The notes below the pieces were generated by a model that was not told the DNA's origin, made no database searches, and saw only the letters and a program-made list of their open reading frames with translations. From Chloroflexi bacterium TSY (lineage in GTDB: Bacteria > Chloroflexota > Anaerolineae > Caldilineales > Caldilineaceae), in the NCBI GenBank assembly GCA_019217005.1, contig JAHBNG010000029.1, forward strand, positions 62,001-126,000: a stretch of DNA of 64,000 nucleotides, in the 5' to 3' direction. The translations under genes and the position numbers were made by a program. Each line of letters starts with the position of its first letter. Position 1 is the first letter of the stretch. Of the stretch, positions 47,785 to 58,169 are shown piece by piece.

Positions 47785-48989
47785 TTAGGCGGTCGGTGCC
47801 AAGAAAACCTTGAAGCCGAGGGACTCGAGGGTTTTGAGTGCGCCGGCTTGTGCATGCTCCTTGCGTCGTTTGAGAAAGAAGTCGCCGCCGAGTTCTTCAA
47901 AGACGGCATCGGGCTTGTCGATGAGATGATAGACGATGGTCAAGATGGAATGGGCCACGGCAATAGCTGCCCGCTTGGCTCCGCGTCGTGCCTTGAGACG
48001 GTGGAACTGTGCGGCGAGATAGGTGTCCTTGGTGCGAGAGGAGGGCGGTGACTAACCATTTCTGGCCCTTTCGTCGGCGACCACTCTTGCGTTTGCCCGC
48101 CGATTCGTTGTTGCCAGGACAGACACAAGCCCAGGAGGCCAGTTTCTTAGCTGAGGGCCAGCTTTCGACCGAGGACCGATCTCCGCCAGAATTATCTCGG
48201 CGACGACTCGCCCCACACCGGGAATGGCATCTAGGCGTGCGATGAGGTCAGCATGCGGAGCCATGAGGACCCCAATCTGTTGATTGAGGGCATCAATGCG
48301 TACATTCAGGTGATCGAGATGATGCAGAACTTCTTGCAGCATAAAACGATGATGAGGACGGACCAGTCCCGTCAACGCATCAACCAACTGGGGAATCTTG
48401 GCCCGCAGCCGCTTTTGTGCCAAGTCAGCCATGGCTTCTGGGTCCATCTCATCTGCAATCAGGGCCTCGATCATCTGGCGTGCCGATACACCTTGGATGC
48501 TCGTGACCACCGATCCCAACTTGACGTTGGCATCTTCCAACACCTTATGCAGGCGATTGACTGCCGCACTCTTCTCTTGCAAGAGACGCGTCCGATAGCG
48601 CGTCAGGTCTCGCAAGTCCCTTTGCTCCACATCTGGAATGAAACTGCGCTCCAGCAGTCCATAACTCATCAGTTTCGTGATCCAGGCCGCATCGCTCTCA
48701 TCCGTCTTGCGACCAGGCACCTGTGCCAGATGGCGGGCATTCACAATCCAGACCTCAAAATGCTCATGCAACACATTGTAGATCGGTTTCCAATACACTC
48801 CCGTACTCTCCATCGCCACATGCGTGATCCCATACGACGACAGCCACGACCTCAACCCCTCCAACTCGACCGTCGTTGTCCCAAATCGCTTGCGCACCTG
48901 CTCCATCCTCCTGATTCATCTACCACACACGCCACTACCATCCGCTTGTGAACATCCAGGCCGCTGCACTTCGGAAACATCACTTCCAT
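47785..48989 (-). pseudogene. IS110-family transposase, frameshifted
   Basis: About 400 codons of an IS110-type DEDD transposase. The N-terminus (48989 onward) reads CSGLDVHKRMVVACVV with the first catalytic Asp. The main piece has STGVYWKPIYNVL, KTDESDAAWI and DAIPGVGRVVAEIILAEIG. The C-terminal part (LASWACVCPGNNESAGKRKS, with the conserved Ser region) lies in two further frames before the stop at 47785. At least three frame changes break it. IS110 elements lack inverted repeats, so exact ends cannot be set. Confidence 0.85.
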
Positions 48990-49256
48990 CTTCCTTTCGC
49001 AGCCGCTTGTGTACCCGATTGTGAGCACAGTCTGCCCTGCGTGTTTCGTCCCGAGGAACGTCCACATCCCGTGGTGCGTCGGTGTACACCAATCTAGCTA
49101 CTGAGCGTTCTTTACTTGACCACGGACCTTTCCCGATTTCTGTTCGGCGGCTGCCACCACACTTTAACACATTTTTCATCCCCTGTTGTGTTGGCTCACC
49201 GCATGTTTATCTACTGATTATATCGAACATAGTGAATTGTGAACGAGAGTTTGTGA

Positions 49257-51002
49257 ATGAAAGTCCCTGGAAAAAATATCGGCATTTTACGAACAACGCA
49301 ATCGACCATTGTCTTGGTTGGCTTGGAATCGGTCGGCAAATCAGCCCTTTTTCGAGCGTTGACCGGTGAGGCAACTGCGGATGAAACCAACTTTCGCGGC
49401 TCGACGGTGCGCGTCCGTAGTGCCCCACTGTCCGACTCTGTGAACAGATGTCATGAAGGTTTGGAGAAAGTCCCAAGAACCCTAGCTCGAAGGCTAATTG
49501 ATACACCAGGTATTCGTGTACAGGATGACAGCGTGACCACACAGCTGGCACTGGAAGAGATGCAGGCAGCAGACACAGTTGTGCTCGTTGCCCGTGGTAC
49601 GCACATACAACAGGAGATTAATGCACTCTTAACTAGTCTGGGCAAGCATCTTGCCAACCGCAATGTAGCACTTGTGACGACGTTCGAGGATAAGGCTTCA
49701 TCCAAGCTGGATGCATTGATGCGTGAGGTCGAAACCGATTATGATATTCCTGTGGCGTTGGTCAATGCGCGCCAGATGAGTGCTGACCAACGTGCACGCT
49801 TGCTAACGGCTATTGATCACGCTGCTCCATTGAAGCTCGACCCTGACCAGCATCAATCGATCATGCTTCTGCCTGATCCGCCGGTCATTCTGCCAGAACA
49901 GACTCTTTTTGAAAGGCGTCGCGTGGGTGCTTGGTTGTCGCTCGCGACGCTGATGTTGATCTTTGCCATACCGGTCTATCTTGCCTATATCTTTGCCGAC
50001 TGGGTACAACCATTCGTGGATGGCTGGCTCATAACGCCGCTCATAGAATTCCTCGCACCGGTGGCGATGCAAGCGCCGCTCCTTTTTGTCATTCTAGTAG
50101 GCAATTATGGTTTGCTCACGTTGGGGTGGTACTCCTTTTTGTGGGCTTTTCCTGTGGTGCTCCTGATCGGGATCAGCGTTGCATTGATCGAAGAGAGCGG
50201 ATTGAAGGATCGTATGACTGATGCGCTGGATTCTTGGTTCCGCCATATTGGGCTGAACGGAAGAGATCTTATTCCAATTCTGAGTGGATTTGGTTGCAAT
50301 GTGGTGGCCGTCTTCCAAAGTCGCGCCTGCAGCCGCTGTACACATAACGCCTGCGTCTCGCTAATTGCCTTTGGCTCGGCGTGCAGCTATCAAATTGGGG
50401 CGTCGTTATCACTCTTTAATTCGGCAGGCGCGCCATGGCTGTTTGGTCCTTATCTTCTATTGCTCTTCTTTGTTGGCGCTATCTATACGCGACTGTGGCA
50501 TGGCGATCTGGAGTACACGAGTGCTCTTCCCTTGGCCGAGCGCTCTTTTTTACAACGACCGACGCTTAACGCGATACGCTGGCGCGTGCATGCTGTGGTT
50601 CGTCAATTTGTTCGAGAGGCAATGCCAATCTTTTTGCTAATTTGCGTCATGGGCGCGCTCTTGGAATTCTTTGGTTTAATAGCTTGGTTAAGTGCCTGTG
50701 TTACGCCCTTGCTGAGTCTTCTTGGGTTGCCTGGTGAAGTTGCGCCAGGTGTTATCTTTTCGATTATTCGCAAAGACGGGTTGCTCATACTCAATCAGAA
50801 TAACGGCGCACTGCTGCAATCTATGAGCAGTAGTCAAGTTTTTGTGCTGATCTATTTTGCTTCAACCCTGACAGCCTGTTTAGTCACTCTGTGGACAATT
50901 GGTCAGGAATTGGGCTGGCGTTATGCAAGTCTATTGGCAGGACGCCAAGCACTCACATCACTCTTAAGTACAGGTGCGCTAGTGGGGTTGCTTCTGCTGT
51001 GA
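49257..51002 (+). CDS. feoB: FeoB-type ferrous iron transporter
   Basis: A 581-residue inner-membrane protein. The N-terminal G domain has G1 GLESVGKSALF, G2 FRGSTV and G3 DTPG; the usual G4 NxxD appears altered (TTFEDKASSK). The membrane part (from about residue 225) contains the two gate motifs, LSGFGCNVVAVFQSRAC and GVIFSIIRKDG. It is shorter than the usual 700 or more residues and has no adjacent feoA. It should import Fe2+, with GTP binding as a switch. The IS110 remnant lies just upstream. Confidence 0.85.
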   Translation: MKVPGKNIGILRTTQSTIVLVGLESVGKSALFRALTGEATADETNFRGSTVRVRSAPLSDSVNRCHEGLEKVPRTLARRLIDTPGIRVQDDSVTTQLALEEMQAADTVVLVARGTHIQQEINALLTSLGKHLANRNVALVTTFEDKASSKLDALMREVETDYDIPVALVNARQMSADQRARLLTAIDHAAPLKLDPDQHQSIMLLPDPPVILPEQTLFERRRVGAWLSLATLMLIFAIPVYLAYIFADWVQPFVDGWLITPLIEFLAPVAMQAPLLFVILVGNYGLLTLGWYSFLWAFPVVLLIGISVALIEESGLKDRMTDALDSWFRHIGLNGRDLIPILSGFGCNVVAVFQSRACSRCTHNACVSLIAFGSACSYQIGASLSLFNSAGAPWLFGPYLLLLFFVGAIYTRLWHGDLEYTSALPLAERSFLQRPTLNAIRWRVHAVVRQFVREAMPIFLLICVMGALLEFFGLIAWLSACVTPLLSLLGLPGEVAPGVIFSIIRKDGLLILNQNNGALLQSMSSSQVFVLIYFASTLTACLVTLWTIGQELGWRYASLLAGRQALTSLLSTGALVGLLLL

Positions 51003-51257
51003 TTCTCGTCTTCTATTCCTTCTTAGACGATTCCAGAAAATTAATCATCCACAGATGGACAGGATTCATAAGATTATAAAGAGAGAATTTCCAGTCAATC
51101 TCGCCAATCTGTAGACGAGTTAAAAATTGGATTCGCCTTAACCTGATAATGCGGGATGCGATGACAAGATGACAAGATGACAAGATTAGTCTCATCCACT
51201 CATCTCGTCATCTTCCCTTTTTGGTCCTAGCTTGGAATTGAAGTGGTTTTGTTCAGC
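51003..51257. other. Intergenic spacer with a short tandem repeat
   Basis: Three perfect copies of the 8-bp unit ATGACAAG at 51161-51184, followed by ATCTCGTCATC-type inverted sequence. No gene seen. It lies between the convergent feoB and the small membrane protein gene. Confidence 0.55.
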
Positions 51258-51467
51258 TCAGGAGGTGATCCCCAAGAAAAGCTGCAGAACCGCTTCGCCA
51301 ATCGAAGCAATGAGGTCAATCCAATCGCCAGAGTCAGTGATATCTTGGATATAGAGGTTATTCAAGTCTGGCTGCCAATATTGGTTGGCAACCCAAGCAC
51401 CAAGAAAGGCCATGCTGAGAACAAGGATAAAAAAGAGCCGCGTGACGTGACGATTATTGCGTACCAT
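51258..51467 (-). CDS. Small membrane protein, 69 aa
   Basis: One hydrophobic helix (RLFFILVLSMAFLGAWVANQ) near the N-terminus, then an acidic segment (DLNNLYIQDITDSGDWIDLI) and a C-terminal amphipathic or hydrophobic stretch (LIASIGEAVLQLFLGITS). It starts 17 bases after the phosphofructokinase stop on the same strand and is likely cotranscribed. No family recognised, and the ribosome-binding site is weak. Confidence 0.45.
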   Translation of the reverse strand: MVRNNRHVTRLFFILVLSMAFLGAWVANQYWQPDLNNLYIQDITDSGDWIDLIASIGEAVLQLFLGITS

Positions 51468-51484
51468 ATTGACTCAAATTTGGA

Positions 51485-52651
51485 TTAATATAAGAACATC
51501 GGTTTCCCGAGCGCATGTCGTACTTTCGGGAGATAATTCGCTTTGTCGTATAGCTCATCAACATCGACGCGCTTGATGCCGGCGGTGACATCACTCATGG
51601 GAATATGGGTGTACCGACCATCTCGCAAGCAAACCATACGCCCGCTGACGCCATCTTCGAGCAGATCCACGGCAGCGTTGGCAAAGTTGACCGCCACCAT
51701 TAAATCGAGAGCATCTGGTGCACCCGAACGCATCAGATAGGCCACTTTCTGGTAGATTGTGTTTTCGCCTGTGATATCACGCAATGCTTCCTCTGTGATT
51801 TGACCGATCCCTCCTAATTTGCGATGTCCATAGGCATCCGCCTCACCATATTCGATGACTTTGCCATCGATCATGTGGGCACCTTCGCTGATGGTTACCA
51901 TTGCGTAATTGCTCGGATTTTGCTCTTTGTCATCCATGACCAACCTGGCCAGCTTTTCTGGATCAAACGGGACTTCTGAGATGATTGCGCGATCGACACC
52001 AGCTAGATAAGAAGAGATCAAGCTTGTTTCGCCACTATTGCGACCAAATAATTCAACAACACAGATGCGTTCGTGAGAGCCAGCACTTGTACGCAAATTA
52101 TGAATAAATTGAACACTACGCGTAACGGCTGTGCTAAAGCCAATACAATAATCAGTGCCGTAGACGTCATTATCCATTGTCTTAGGAATTGCCACAATCG
52201 GAAAACCATCCCGATGTAGCCGTTCGCCATAGCTGAGTGTGTCGTCACCACCAATGGGAATCAGACGTTCAATACCCAAAAACTCAAGATTCTTTAAAAC
52301 ATGAGGGGTAAAGTCGCGCAGACTCATATCCGCTTTCTCTGCTTCAGGGTGGTCGGGATCACGCAAGAAATCAGGCACGTCCTTTTGACTCACCTTACCA
52401 GGATTTGTACGGCTAGTGTGTAGAAAGGTTCCTCCCGTACGATCTACGGTTCGAACCCGGGGTTTGTCCAACGGCATTGTATATTTTTGAATAGATTCAG
52501 GATCGTCTCGATTGATGTTGAGCAATCCTGCCCAACCACGGCGCAACCCCACAATTTCGTGGCCGTCATCAACGGCACGGTGAACAACTGCCTTAATACA
52601 AGGATTGAGACCGGGGACGTCTCCGCCCCCTGTTAATATACCAATTTTCAT
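51485..52651 (-). CDS. 6-phosphofructokinase, pyrophosphate-type signature
   Basis: A 388-residue phosphofructokinase that makes fructose 1,6-bisphosphate. GGGDVPGLN is the nucleotide/PPi loop. GGDDTLSYG carries Asp where ATP-dependent enzymes have Gly (GGDGT), and [10 protein letters not shown] carries Lys where they have Gly (PGTIDND). Both changes are known markers of PPi-dependent PFK, so this enzyme probably uses pyrophosphate and works reversibly. The catalytic Asp lies in TMDND. GGAATAACA precedes the ATG. A 69-residue membrane protein follows. Confidence 0.9.
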   Translation of the reverse strand: MKIGILTGGGDVPGLNPCIKAVVHRAVDDGHEIVGLRRGWAGLLNINRDDPESIQKYTMPLDKPRVRTVDRTGGTFLHTSRTNPGKVSQKDVPDFLRDPDHPEAEKADMSLRDFTPHVLKNLEFLGIERLIPIGGDDTLSYGERLHRDGFPIVAIPKTMDNDVYGTDYCIGFSTAVTRSVQFIHNLRTSAGSHERICVVELFGRNSGETSLISSYLAGVDRAIISEVPFDPEKLARLVMDDKEQNPSNYAMVTISEGAHMIDGKVIEYGEADAYGHRKLGGIGQITEEALRDITGENTIYQKVAYLMRSGAPDALDLMVAVNFANAAVDLLEDGVSGRMVCLRDGRYTHIPMSDVTAGIKRVDVDELYDKANYLPKVRHALGKPMFLY

Positions 52652-52757
52652 TTGTTATTCCTTTTTTGGGATTGGGGATAATGGATTGGGGATGGGGAAT
52701 TGGGACAAATAAACTACTCTGCCCAAAACCTTAATCTCAAATCCTGGATCCCCACTA

Positions 52758-52798
52758 TAAAAAAGGCGGAAAGATCAATCTAAGAGTGTCTTTCCGCC
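52758..52798 (-). terminator. Rho-independent terminator of iolG
   Basis: On the minus strand GGCGGAAAGA and TCTTTCCGCC form a 10-bp stem followed by seven T-like bases (A-run at 52758-52764 on the plus strand). It ends the iolG transcript before the phosphofructokinase gene. Confidence 0.9.
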
Positions 52799-52826
52799 CT
52801 GAACGACATGATTTCGATTTTATCTG

Positions 52827-53831
52827 TCACGCAATTTCGTCGAGTCGAACGGGGCGGTTCTCTCGATATGATTTCCAGGCAGCATGTCCCATGACGACAG
52901 AAATTCGACCATCATTCCCATCCACTGGGACAGGCGTATCATCCCGAACAGCCGCCATAAAAGCCCGCATCTCATCTACATATGAGTCCATGTAGCGTTC
53001 CAGGAAAAAGTATAGGGGCTTGGCCGATTCTAATCCATCTACAGTACTCAGCACTGCTTGATATGGCGTCTTATGCCCAGACTCGATTGCACCTTTGGAG
53101 CCGAAGATCTCGGCGCGCTGATCATATCCATAAACCGCTTGTCGACTATTGTCGATCACCCCTAAGGCGCCGTTTTCAAAGCGTAATGTGATGAGAGCAG
53201 TATCGATATCATCTACCTCGCCAATTGCTGGATCAATCATGACACCTCCGCTGGCATAGATTTCCACCACTTCGCTATCCATCAAGTGGCGCGCCATATC
53301 AAAGTCATGAATTGTCATATCGAGGAAGATACCGCCGGATCCTTTAATGTACTCGAGTGGTGGTGGGGCCGGATCACGACTGGTAATACGTATGAGATGA
53401 GGAGTGCCAACGGCTCCGTGTTGAACAGTCTTGCGCAAGTGGCGAAAATTCGCATCAAAGCGTCGATTAAAACCAATTTGGAGTTTGATTCCCGTCTTTT
53501 CGACAACTGACAGCGCTCGATCGATTCGGGTCAACTCCAGCGCAATCGGCTTTTCGCAAAAAACATGCTTACCTGCTTCAGCTGCCTCGATAATAAAGGG
53601 AACATGTGTCTCGGTACTGGAGCAGATGACGACGGCATCTATCTCAGAATTGGTAAGAAGATCTCGGTGATCTTGGGTTGCGTGAGGTATCCGGAATTTC
53701 TCGGCGCAGATTCTTGCCGCATCGATAAAGAGATCCGAAACTGCAATCAGATTTGCCTCTGGAATACGAAAAGCCAGACTCTCAGCGTGAACCTGACCAA
53801 TGCGACCTGCACCAATGATACCAAAATTCAA
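52827..53831 (-). CDS. iolG: Inositol 2-dehydrogenase-like oxidoreductase (Gfo/Idh/MocA)
   Basis: A protein of about 334 residues. The N-terminal Rossmann motif GIIGAGRIGQVHAES binds NAD+; HVFCEKPIAL holds the conserved EKP Lys; and GGIFLDMTIHDFDMARHL has the catalytic Asp and His of inositol 2-dehydrogenases. It oxidises myo-inositol or a related polyol. The TTG start at 53831 is preferred because GGGAG lies seven bases upstream; an in-frame TTG at 53849 is an alternative. No other iol genes are near. Confidence 0.85.
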   Translation of the reverse strand: MNFGIIGAGRIGQVHAESLAFRIPEANLIAVSDLFIDAARICAEKFRIPHATQDHRDLLTNSEIDAVVICSSTETHVPFIIEAAEAGKHVFCEKPIALELTRIDRALSVVEKTGIKLQIGFNRRFDANFRHLRKTVQHGAVGTPHLIRITSRDPAPPPLEYIKGSGGIFLDMTIHDFDMARHLMDSEVVEIYASGGVMIDPAIGEVDDIDTALITLRFENGALGVIDNSRQAVYGYDQRAEIFGSKGAIESGHKTPYQAVLSTVDGLESAKPLYFFLERYMDSYVDEMRAFMAAVRDDTPVPVDGNDGRISVVMGHAAWKSYRENRPVRLDEIA

Positions 53832-53849
53832 GATTTGTCTCCCAACCAA

Positions 53850-54128
53850 ATCAGACGATATGGCTCATCTAGAAAAGAGGGTGAATCGGATATGATTCCG
53901 ACCAACACCTTGCACACATCTGAGAAATGAGCGAACTTTGTTTGCGATCTATTTTAGCGCATCTACCACTCCAGAACAAAACAAAGGAAAGGAAAGAGAA
54001 GAGAAGATGATCTTCCCCTTCTATCTAACTCCATTGACCAATTGCGTTGACGCATTCTTGGAGGGCTGCAACAAAACAGTTACACTTGTAACAGTATCGA
54101 GTCTTCACATCATAATGTAGTCATAATG
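53850..54128. other. Intergenic spacer
   Basis: No gene seen. TTGCACACATCTGAGAA near 53912 resembles one arm of the small inverted repeats near 18960 and 41490. Confidence 0.4.
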
Positions 54129-54208
54129 AATAACCACATCATTTAGACTTCGAACAATCATCCCTCGATAGAAAACGACCTGATTATCCGAAGTCTAAGT
54201 GGCGTTTG
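54129..54208. repeat. ~82-bp inverted-repeat element upstream of the helicase
   Basis: AATAACCACATCATTTAGAC begins the left arm and CCGAAGTCTAAGTGGCG ends the right arm. The arms share paired changes (GACTTCG / CGAAGTC in place of AACTTCG / CGAAGTT), so hairpin pairing is conserved. It ends 12 bp before the helicase start and so forms its leader. Confidence 0.7.
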
Positions 54209-54220
54209 TGTAAGGAACAA

Positions 54221-56191
54221 ATGGCAAATATATTCTCACAAATCACACAAAGCGTTTCCCAAGGGATCAAGCGCCTCTTCGATCGATCTCCGACAGCTAG
54301 CTCTACCGCTGAGCTGAAGAATCATTCAACTGCGACGAAAGGACAAACGTCCTTTCCTTCTATCCATCCTCCGTCTATTAAGAAGTCTTCTGTGTCAACT
54401 GATGGCTCGCGGAAAGAACAGCTAGATCAAATTAGCCCCCATACAAAAAAGAAAGTAACGTCTAAGCAACGTCAAACCCAACGACGGACGACAACTTCTC
54501 ATTCCAATAAAAGAAGATCCAGCAATAGAAACGACCATACGAGCCAAAACGAACGCCGAAATGCTCGTCAGGGTAGACAAAGGAATCAAGGCCATCAGAG
54601 GAACGTCAAGTCAGCAGAAAACAACTTAAGAAAAGAGAAAAGTAGCCATGAAGTCACTCAGAAAGAAACAACGCAAGATGAGGTGACCTCAGAAGATATT
54701 GTCGAACCTGAAATTTCTTTACCAGAGATGAGTTTGAAGGATCTACCCCCATTGCTGCAACAAGCAGCGGCGTCAGCGAACTGGACAAACTTGATGCCAG
54801 TTCAGCGTCAAGCAATTCCCTATATGCTAGCGGGGCGCGATTTGATGGTTCAATCACGGACAGGTAGCAGTAAGACAGGGGCGTTTATTTTACCAATTTT
54901 GGAGCGTATCCAATCAAACCAGAATGCCTGTCAGGCTCTTGTATTGGTGCCAACACGTGAATTAGCAGAACAGGTCACAAAAGAGGCCAAGATGCTCAGT
55001 GCTGCCACCGAAGTTCGTTGCGTGGCGGTCTATGGCGGTGTCAAATATGGACCGCAGACTGACGCTCTGCGCAAGGGCGCTCAGTTGGTCATTGGCACAC
55101 CGGGGCGTATTTTGGACCATTTGTTACGGCGCAATTTACGTTTGGACAAGCTTCAGGTTCTGGTCTTCGACGAAGCCGATCGCATGCTCTCGATGGGTTT
55201 CTATCCAGACATGCGGGAAGTGCAGCGCTATCTTCCGAAGCGCAATATCAATGCTTATCTCTTCTCTGCAACTTTTCCAGCTCACGTGATGCGTCTGGCC
55301 GGCGAATTTCTCTCCAAACCCACTTTTCTGAACCTCAGTCAAGATCTGGTTCACGTGGCAGAAGCAGAGCATACCTATTATATGGTCCCCGCCATGAAGA
55401 AGGATCGCAGTCTCATACGCCTTATTGAGACCGAAAACCCAGCTTCGGCTATTATCTTTTGCAACACGAAAAAGACCGTTCACTATGTCACCGTCGTGCT
55501 CCAACGCTTTGGGTATGATGCGGATGAATTAAGTTCTGATCTGAGCCAGCAAGCGCGTACAAACGTGCTCAATCGCGTACGAGACGGCGACTTGCGTTTT
55601 CTGGTTGCAACGGACGTGGCGGCTCGCGGTATCGATATACCTGAACTCTCTCATGTTTTCCAGTATGAACCGCCCGAGGATCCCGAATCATATATTCATC
55701 GTGCAGGGCGCACTGCACGTGCTGGAGCCACTGGCGTTGCCGTTGCGCTTGTCGAGAATATCGGTGAACGACTCCTGTTGGATCGGATTGCCAAACGGTA
55801 TGACATTAAACTAGAGGAGCGAACGTTACCTTCAGATGAAGATGTTGCGTCCATTGTCTCCGAGCGAGTGACAACGCTGTTAGAAACGCAGATACGCAAT
55901 AGGGATAACATCAAAAGCGAACGCCTGAGGCGTTTTGTTCCCATGATTGCGGAGTTGACCGAGAGTGAAGAAGGCCAGTCGTTGCTGGCCATGCTGGTCG
56001 ATGACTTTTATCAGCAATCTTTGCACGCGCCACTGATTGCACCAGACAAAAACCATTCACCCCAGCGTGGTGAGCGAACGGGCAATCGGTCTAGTCGTCA
56101 GACTGGTCAAAATGGAAAACGTCGCTCCAGAGGGCAAAACCGACGACCACCCAGACGACGTAGCGCAACGAGTCGAAGCGAACATCGGTGA
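54221..56191 (+). CDS. DEAD-box RNA helicase with long basic N-terminal extension
   Basis: A 656-residue RNA helicase. Residues 1-170 are low-complexity, rich in Ser, Lys, Arg and Gln, and probably disordered and RNA-binding. The helicase core has a Q motif (PVQRQAIPYML), motif I SRTGSSKTGAF (Ser replaces one Gly of the usual GTGKT), DEADRM, SAT, and HRAGRTAR. A basic Arg-rich tail follows. It would remodel RNA, for example in ribosome assembly or cold adaptation. The start at 54221 follows AAGGAA; an upstream in-frame GTG at 54206 lies in repeat DNA. A terminator follows at 56210. Confidence 0.9.
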   Translation: MANIFSQITQSVSQGIKRLFDRSPTASSTAELKNHSTATKGQTSFPSIHPPSIKKSSVSTDGSRKEQLDQISPHTKKKVTSKQRQTQRRTTTSHSNKRRSSNRNDHTSQNERRNARQGRQRNQGHQRNVKSAENNLRKEKSSHEVTQKETTQDEVTSEDIVEPEISLPEMSLKDLPPLLQQAAASANWTNLMPVQRQAIPYMLAGRDLMVQSRTGSSKTGAFILPILERIQSNQNACQALVLVPTRELAEQVTKEAKMLSAATEVRCVAVYGGVKYGPQTDALRKGAQLVIGTPGRILDHLLRRNLRLDKLQVLVFDEADRMLSMGFYPDMREVQRYLPKRNINAYLFSATFPAHVMRLAGEFLSKPTFLNLSQDLVHVAEAEHTYYMVPAMKKDRSLIRLIETENPASAIIFCNTKKTVHYVTVVLQRFGYDADELSSDLSQQARTNVLNRVRDGDLRFLVATDVAARGIDIPELSHVFQYEPPEDPESYIHRAGRTARAGATGVAVALVENIGERLLLDRIAKRYDIKLEERTLPSDEDVASIVSERVTTLLETQIRNRDNIKSERLRRFVPMIAELTESEEGQSLLAMLVDDFYQQSLHAPLIAPDKNHSPQRGERTGNRSSRQTGQNGKRRSRGQNRRPPRRRSATSRSEHR

Positions 56192-56209
56192 AAAAGCAAT
56201 TTACATATA

Positions 56210-56255
56210 AGCAAAAAGCTCGTCCAATCAAGTGTTGTTGGACGAGCTTTTTGCT
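56210..56255 (+). terminator. Strong terminator after the helicase gene
   Basis: AGCAAAAAGCTCGTCCAA and TTGGACGAGCTTTTTGCT form an 18-bp perfect stem with a 10-base loop. T and A runs are in the stem, so it can work in both directions. Confidence 0.9.
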
Positions 56256-56292
56256 TCTGTTGTTTATGCGTTTATAGCTTCCAAAAATTCGA

Positions 56293-56370
56293 GAGTGTGT
56301 CCCAAAGTGTGTAACTGTAGCCAATTCTCTAACTGAGCAGTGTCCATTTAGATACTTTGCGGTACACATC
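56293..56370. repeat. ~79-bp palindromic element, copy D
   Basis: GAGTGTGTCCCAAAGTGTGT to GCGGTACACATC. A 9-bp direct repeat CAAAAATTC flanks it (56282-56290 and about 56371-56379), good evidence for transposition. It lies between the helicase terminator and the IS481-like element. Confidence 0.82.
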
Positions 56371-56425
56371 CAAAAATTCTGTACTACATCTCTAAGAACA
56401 AAGACGGAAAAGCTCTTTTAGATAG

Positions 56426-57913
56426 CTGCTAACCGACAGGACATCGTGGAGTAAACCGTTGGCGGAGATACCGCCAGAACATCGTGGAGGTTTTTGTTGA
56501 AAAGACCGCCAGCAAAGCGTGTAGATTAGCGTTTATTTATCCGACAATTCGTACTTGAATTGTTTGACGAGACGACCTTTGTGATAAATCTTCAAGACAC
56601 GCATCTTGGTGAAGAGCGACGCCTTGATATACTGAAACTTGAGTCGGCGACCAACTTTGAATTGCTGGCTCAAGATATTTACAGTGCCGTTGGACTTAAC
56701 CAAACGGATGAAAGAGACTTTGCCGACGGAAATGGGATGCTTCTCCAGATGCAACCGACAATCGGCCGGTAATTTTCGCAATTGTTTGCTACGTCGATAA
56801 GCAACGGTTGTCTGATGACCAAGGTGGGCATGGACATGTTGTTCATTGACGGTCAAGATAAGGCGAGAAACCTGACGGCGTACATCAAAGGGACGACGAT
56901 AGGTGCGCTCAAGTAGAAGAGGCTGAAACCAGCCGTTAAACTGTTCGACAGAGCCGTTGTAACAGGGTTTGCCTTCCGGGAGGAAAGAGACTTCTACTTG
57001 TAATCGCAAAGCCAGTCGAATGACTCGGCTCAGTGAGCGGCAGCGGTGCCCCAACCAGTAAATTCTTTGCCATTATCGAACTGAACGATGGCTGGGATGC
57101 CGAGCTTCATCCAGGCATGAACCAAGAATTCAAGAACCGTATCAGAGGTACGGTTGGTGACGAACTCGATATAGACAGCCTGATCAAAGATGTCCCGACA
57201 GACCAGAAAGTAGTAGCGAGTCTTATCATCTTTGAGATAGCGAGGTCCAACAAAGTCAACCTGATGCACCTGATTGCTATCCTGCGCCTGCGGTCCCGGA
57301 TATTCGGTCCGTGCAATTCGAGGAGCAAGCTGCAAGGGTGGACAGGATAATCCAGCCTGATTGACAATCCGCTCAATTGTCCGTGCTGATGGTAGAGGCG
57401 TGTATCCCAAGTTTTCTAGTTCTGCTCGGATTTGCTCGGCGCCCACCAATCCGTATCGCGTCTCGGCTGTCGCTCGTTTGGTTAAGCGTTTCCGAATACT
57501 GATTATCGCTCGCTCAATATGGGGCGGTGTTCGATTCGTCACTTGCCGAGGAGCACGCGTCAAATCGTACAATCCTGCAGGTCCTACATCCATGTATCGA
57601 CGCCACCACTTATGGAACCAACTCTCTGAACGATTTAATGTTTGGCAGATCGCTTCAATATTTTCTCCGGCCAGACGCAATCGGATCGCTGCTTGTCTTG
57701 CCGATAACTCATCGTGCATTTTGTTCTCCTTTCGCTTGCTGGCGGTTTCAGGAAAACACTATACGCGACCTTACCAAATTTCTGATGCTTACTATCCTTT
57801 TTATGACGCGTCTTTCCGACACAAACCTCCACGATGTTCTGTCGGTCTCTTGCGCTTTTTACTACACGTTTCGCTGTCGGTTAAAACCTCCACGATGTTC
57901 TGTCGGTTAGCAG
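56426..57913 (-). mobile_element. IS481-like insertion sequence
   Basis: Outer inverted repeats CTGCTAACCGACAGGACATC (56426) and its near-perfect complement ending at 57913, with ATAG flanking each end (56422-56425 and 57914-57917) as a likely target duplication. Each end also carries a second internal copy of the GACAGAACATCGTGGAG-type repeat (about 56469 and 57825). The transposase inside is split into two frames. Confidence 0.85.
56533..57719 (-). pseudogene. IS481-like DDE transposase, one frameshift
   Basis: The N-terminal part (57719-57030) has a helix-turn-helix (ARQAAIRLRLAGENIEAICQ) and the first catalytic Asp regions (HQVDFVGPRYL, VQFDNGKEFTGWG). The C-terminal part (57054-56533) is in another frame and holds GSVEQFNGWFQ with the catalytic Glu. 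The frames join at TGGGGCACC near 57040: one base separates them. It is either a broken gene or one that needs a -1/+1 shift at TGGGG; the two parts together make a full transposase of about 400 residues. Confidence 0.8.
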
Positions 57914-57926
57914 ATAGCCATATTTT

Positions 57927-58169
57927 CTACAGTAAATTCGTCTGTACCCAGCGAATGATGTCATCTGACTCATACATTACTTCACCATCGATCATCAAAG
58001 CGGGTACTTGAGTCTTGCCTCCAGCTTCCATCAATTCCTGTCGGGCTACAGGATCCATCAATGTATCTTTCATTGGAATGTCAACGTTGTTCACTGATAG
58101 AAAATGTCGCACCCGCATACAAAACGGACACATATCGTATTGGTATAAAACTAACTCTCGCTCTTTCAT
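57927..58169 (-). CDS. Glutaredoxin-family protein
   Basis: An 80-residue thioredoxin-fold protein with the redox motif CPFC (residues 14-17), the cis-Pro stretch TQVPALMID and the helix ESDDIIRWV. Length and motifs fit a monothiol/dithiol glutaredoxin or a stand-alone GST N-terminal domain. It would reduce disulfides or bind glutathione-like thiols. It lies 14 bp from the IS481-like element end and has no obvious partner. Confidence 0.88.
   Translation of the reverse strand: MKERELVLYQYDMCPFCMRVRHFLSVNNVDIPMKDTLMDPVARQELMEAGGKTQVPALMIDGEVMYESDDIIRWVQTNLL

Noticed and set aside
48253..48951. 232-residue plus-strand gene
   Set aside because: It is the antisense shadow of the IS110-family transposase, which has clear DEDD-type motifs.
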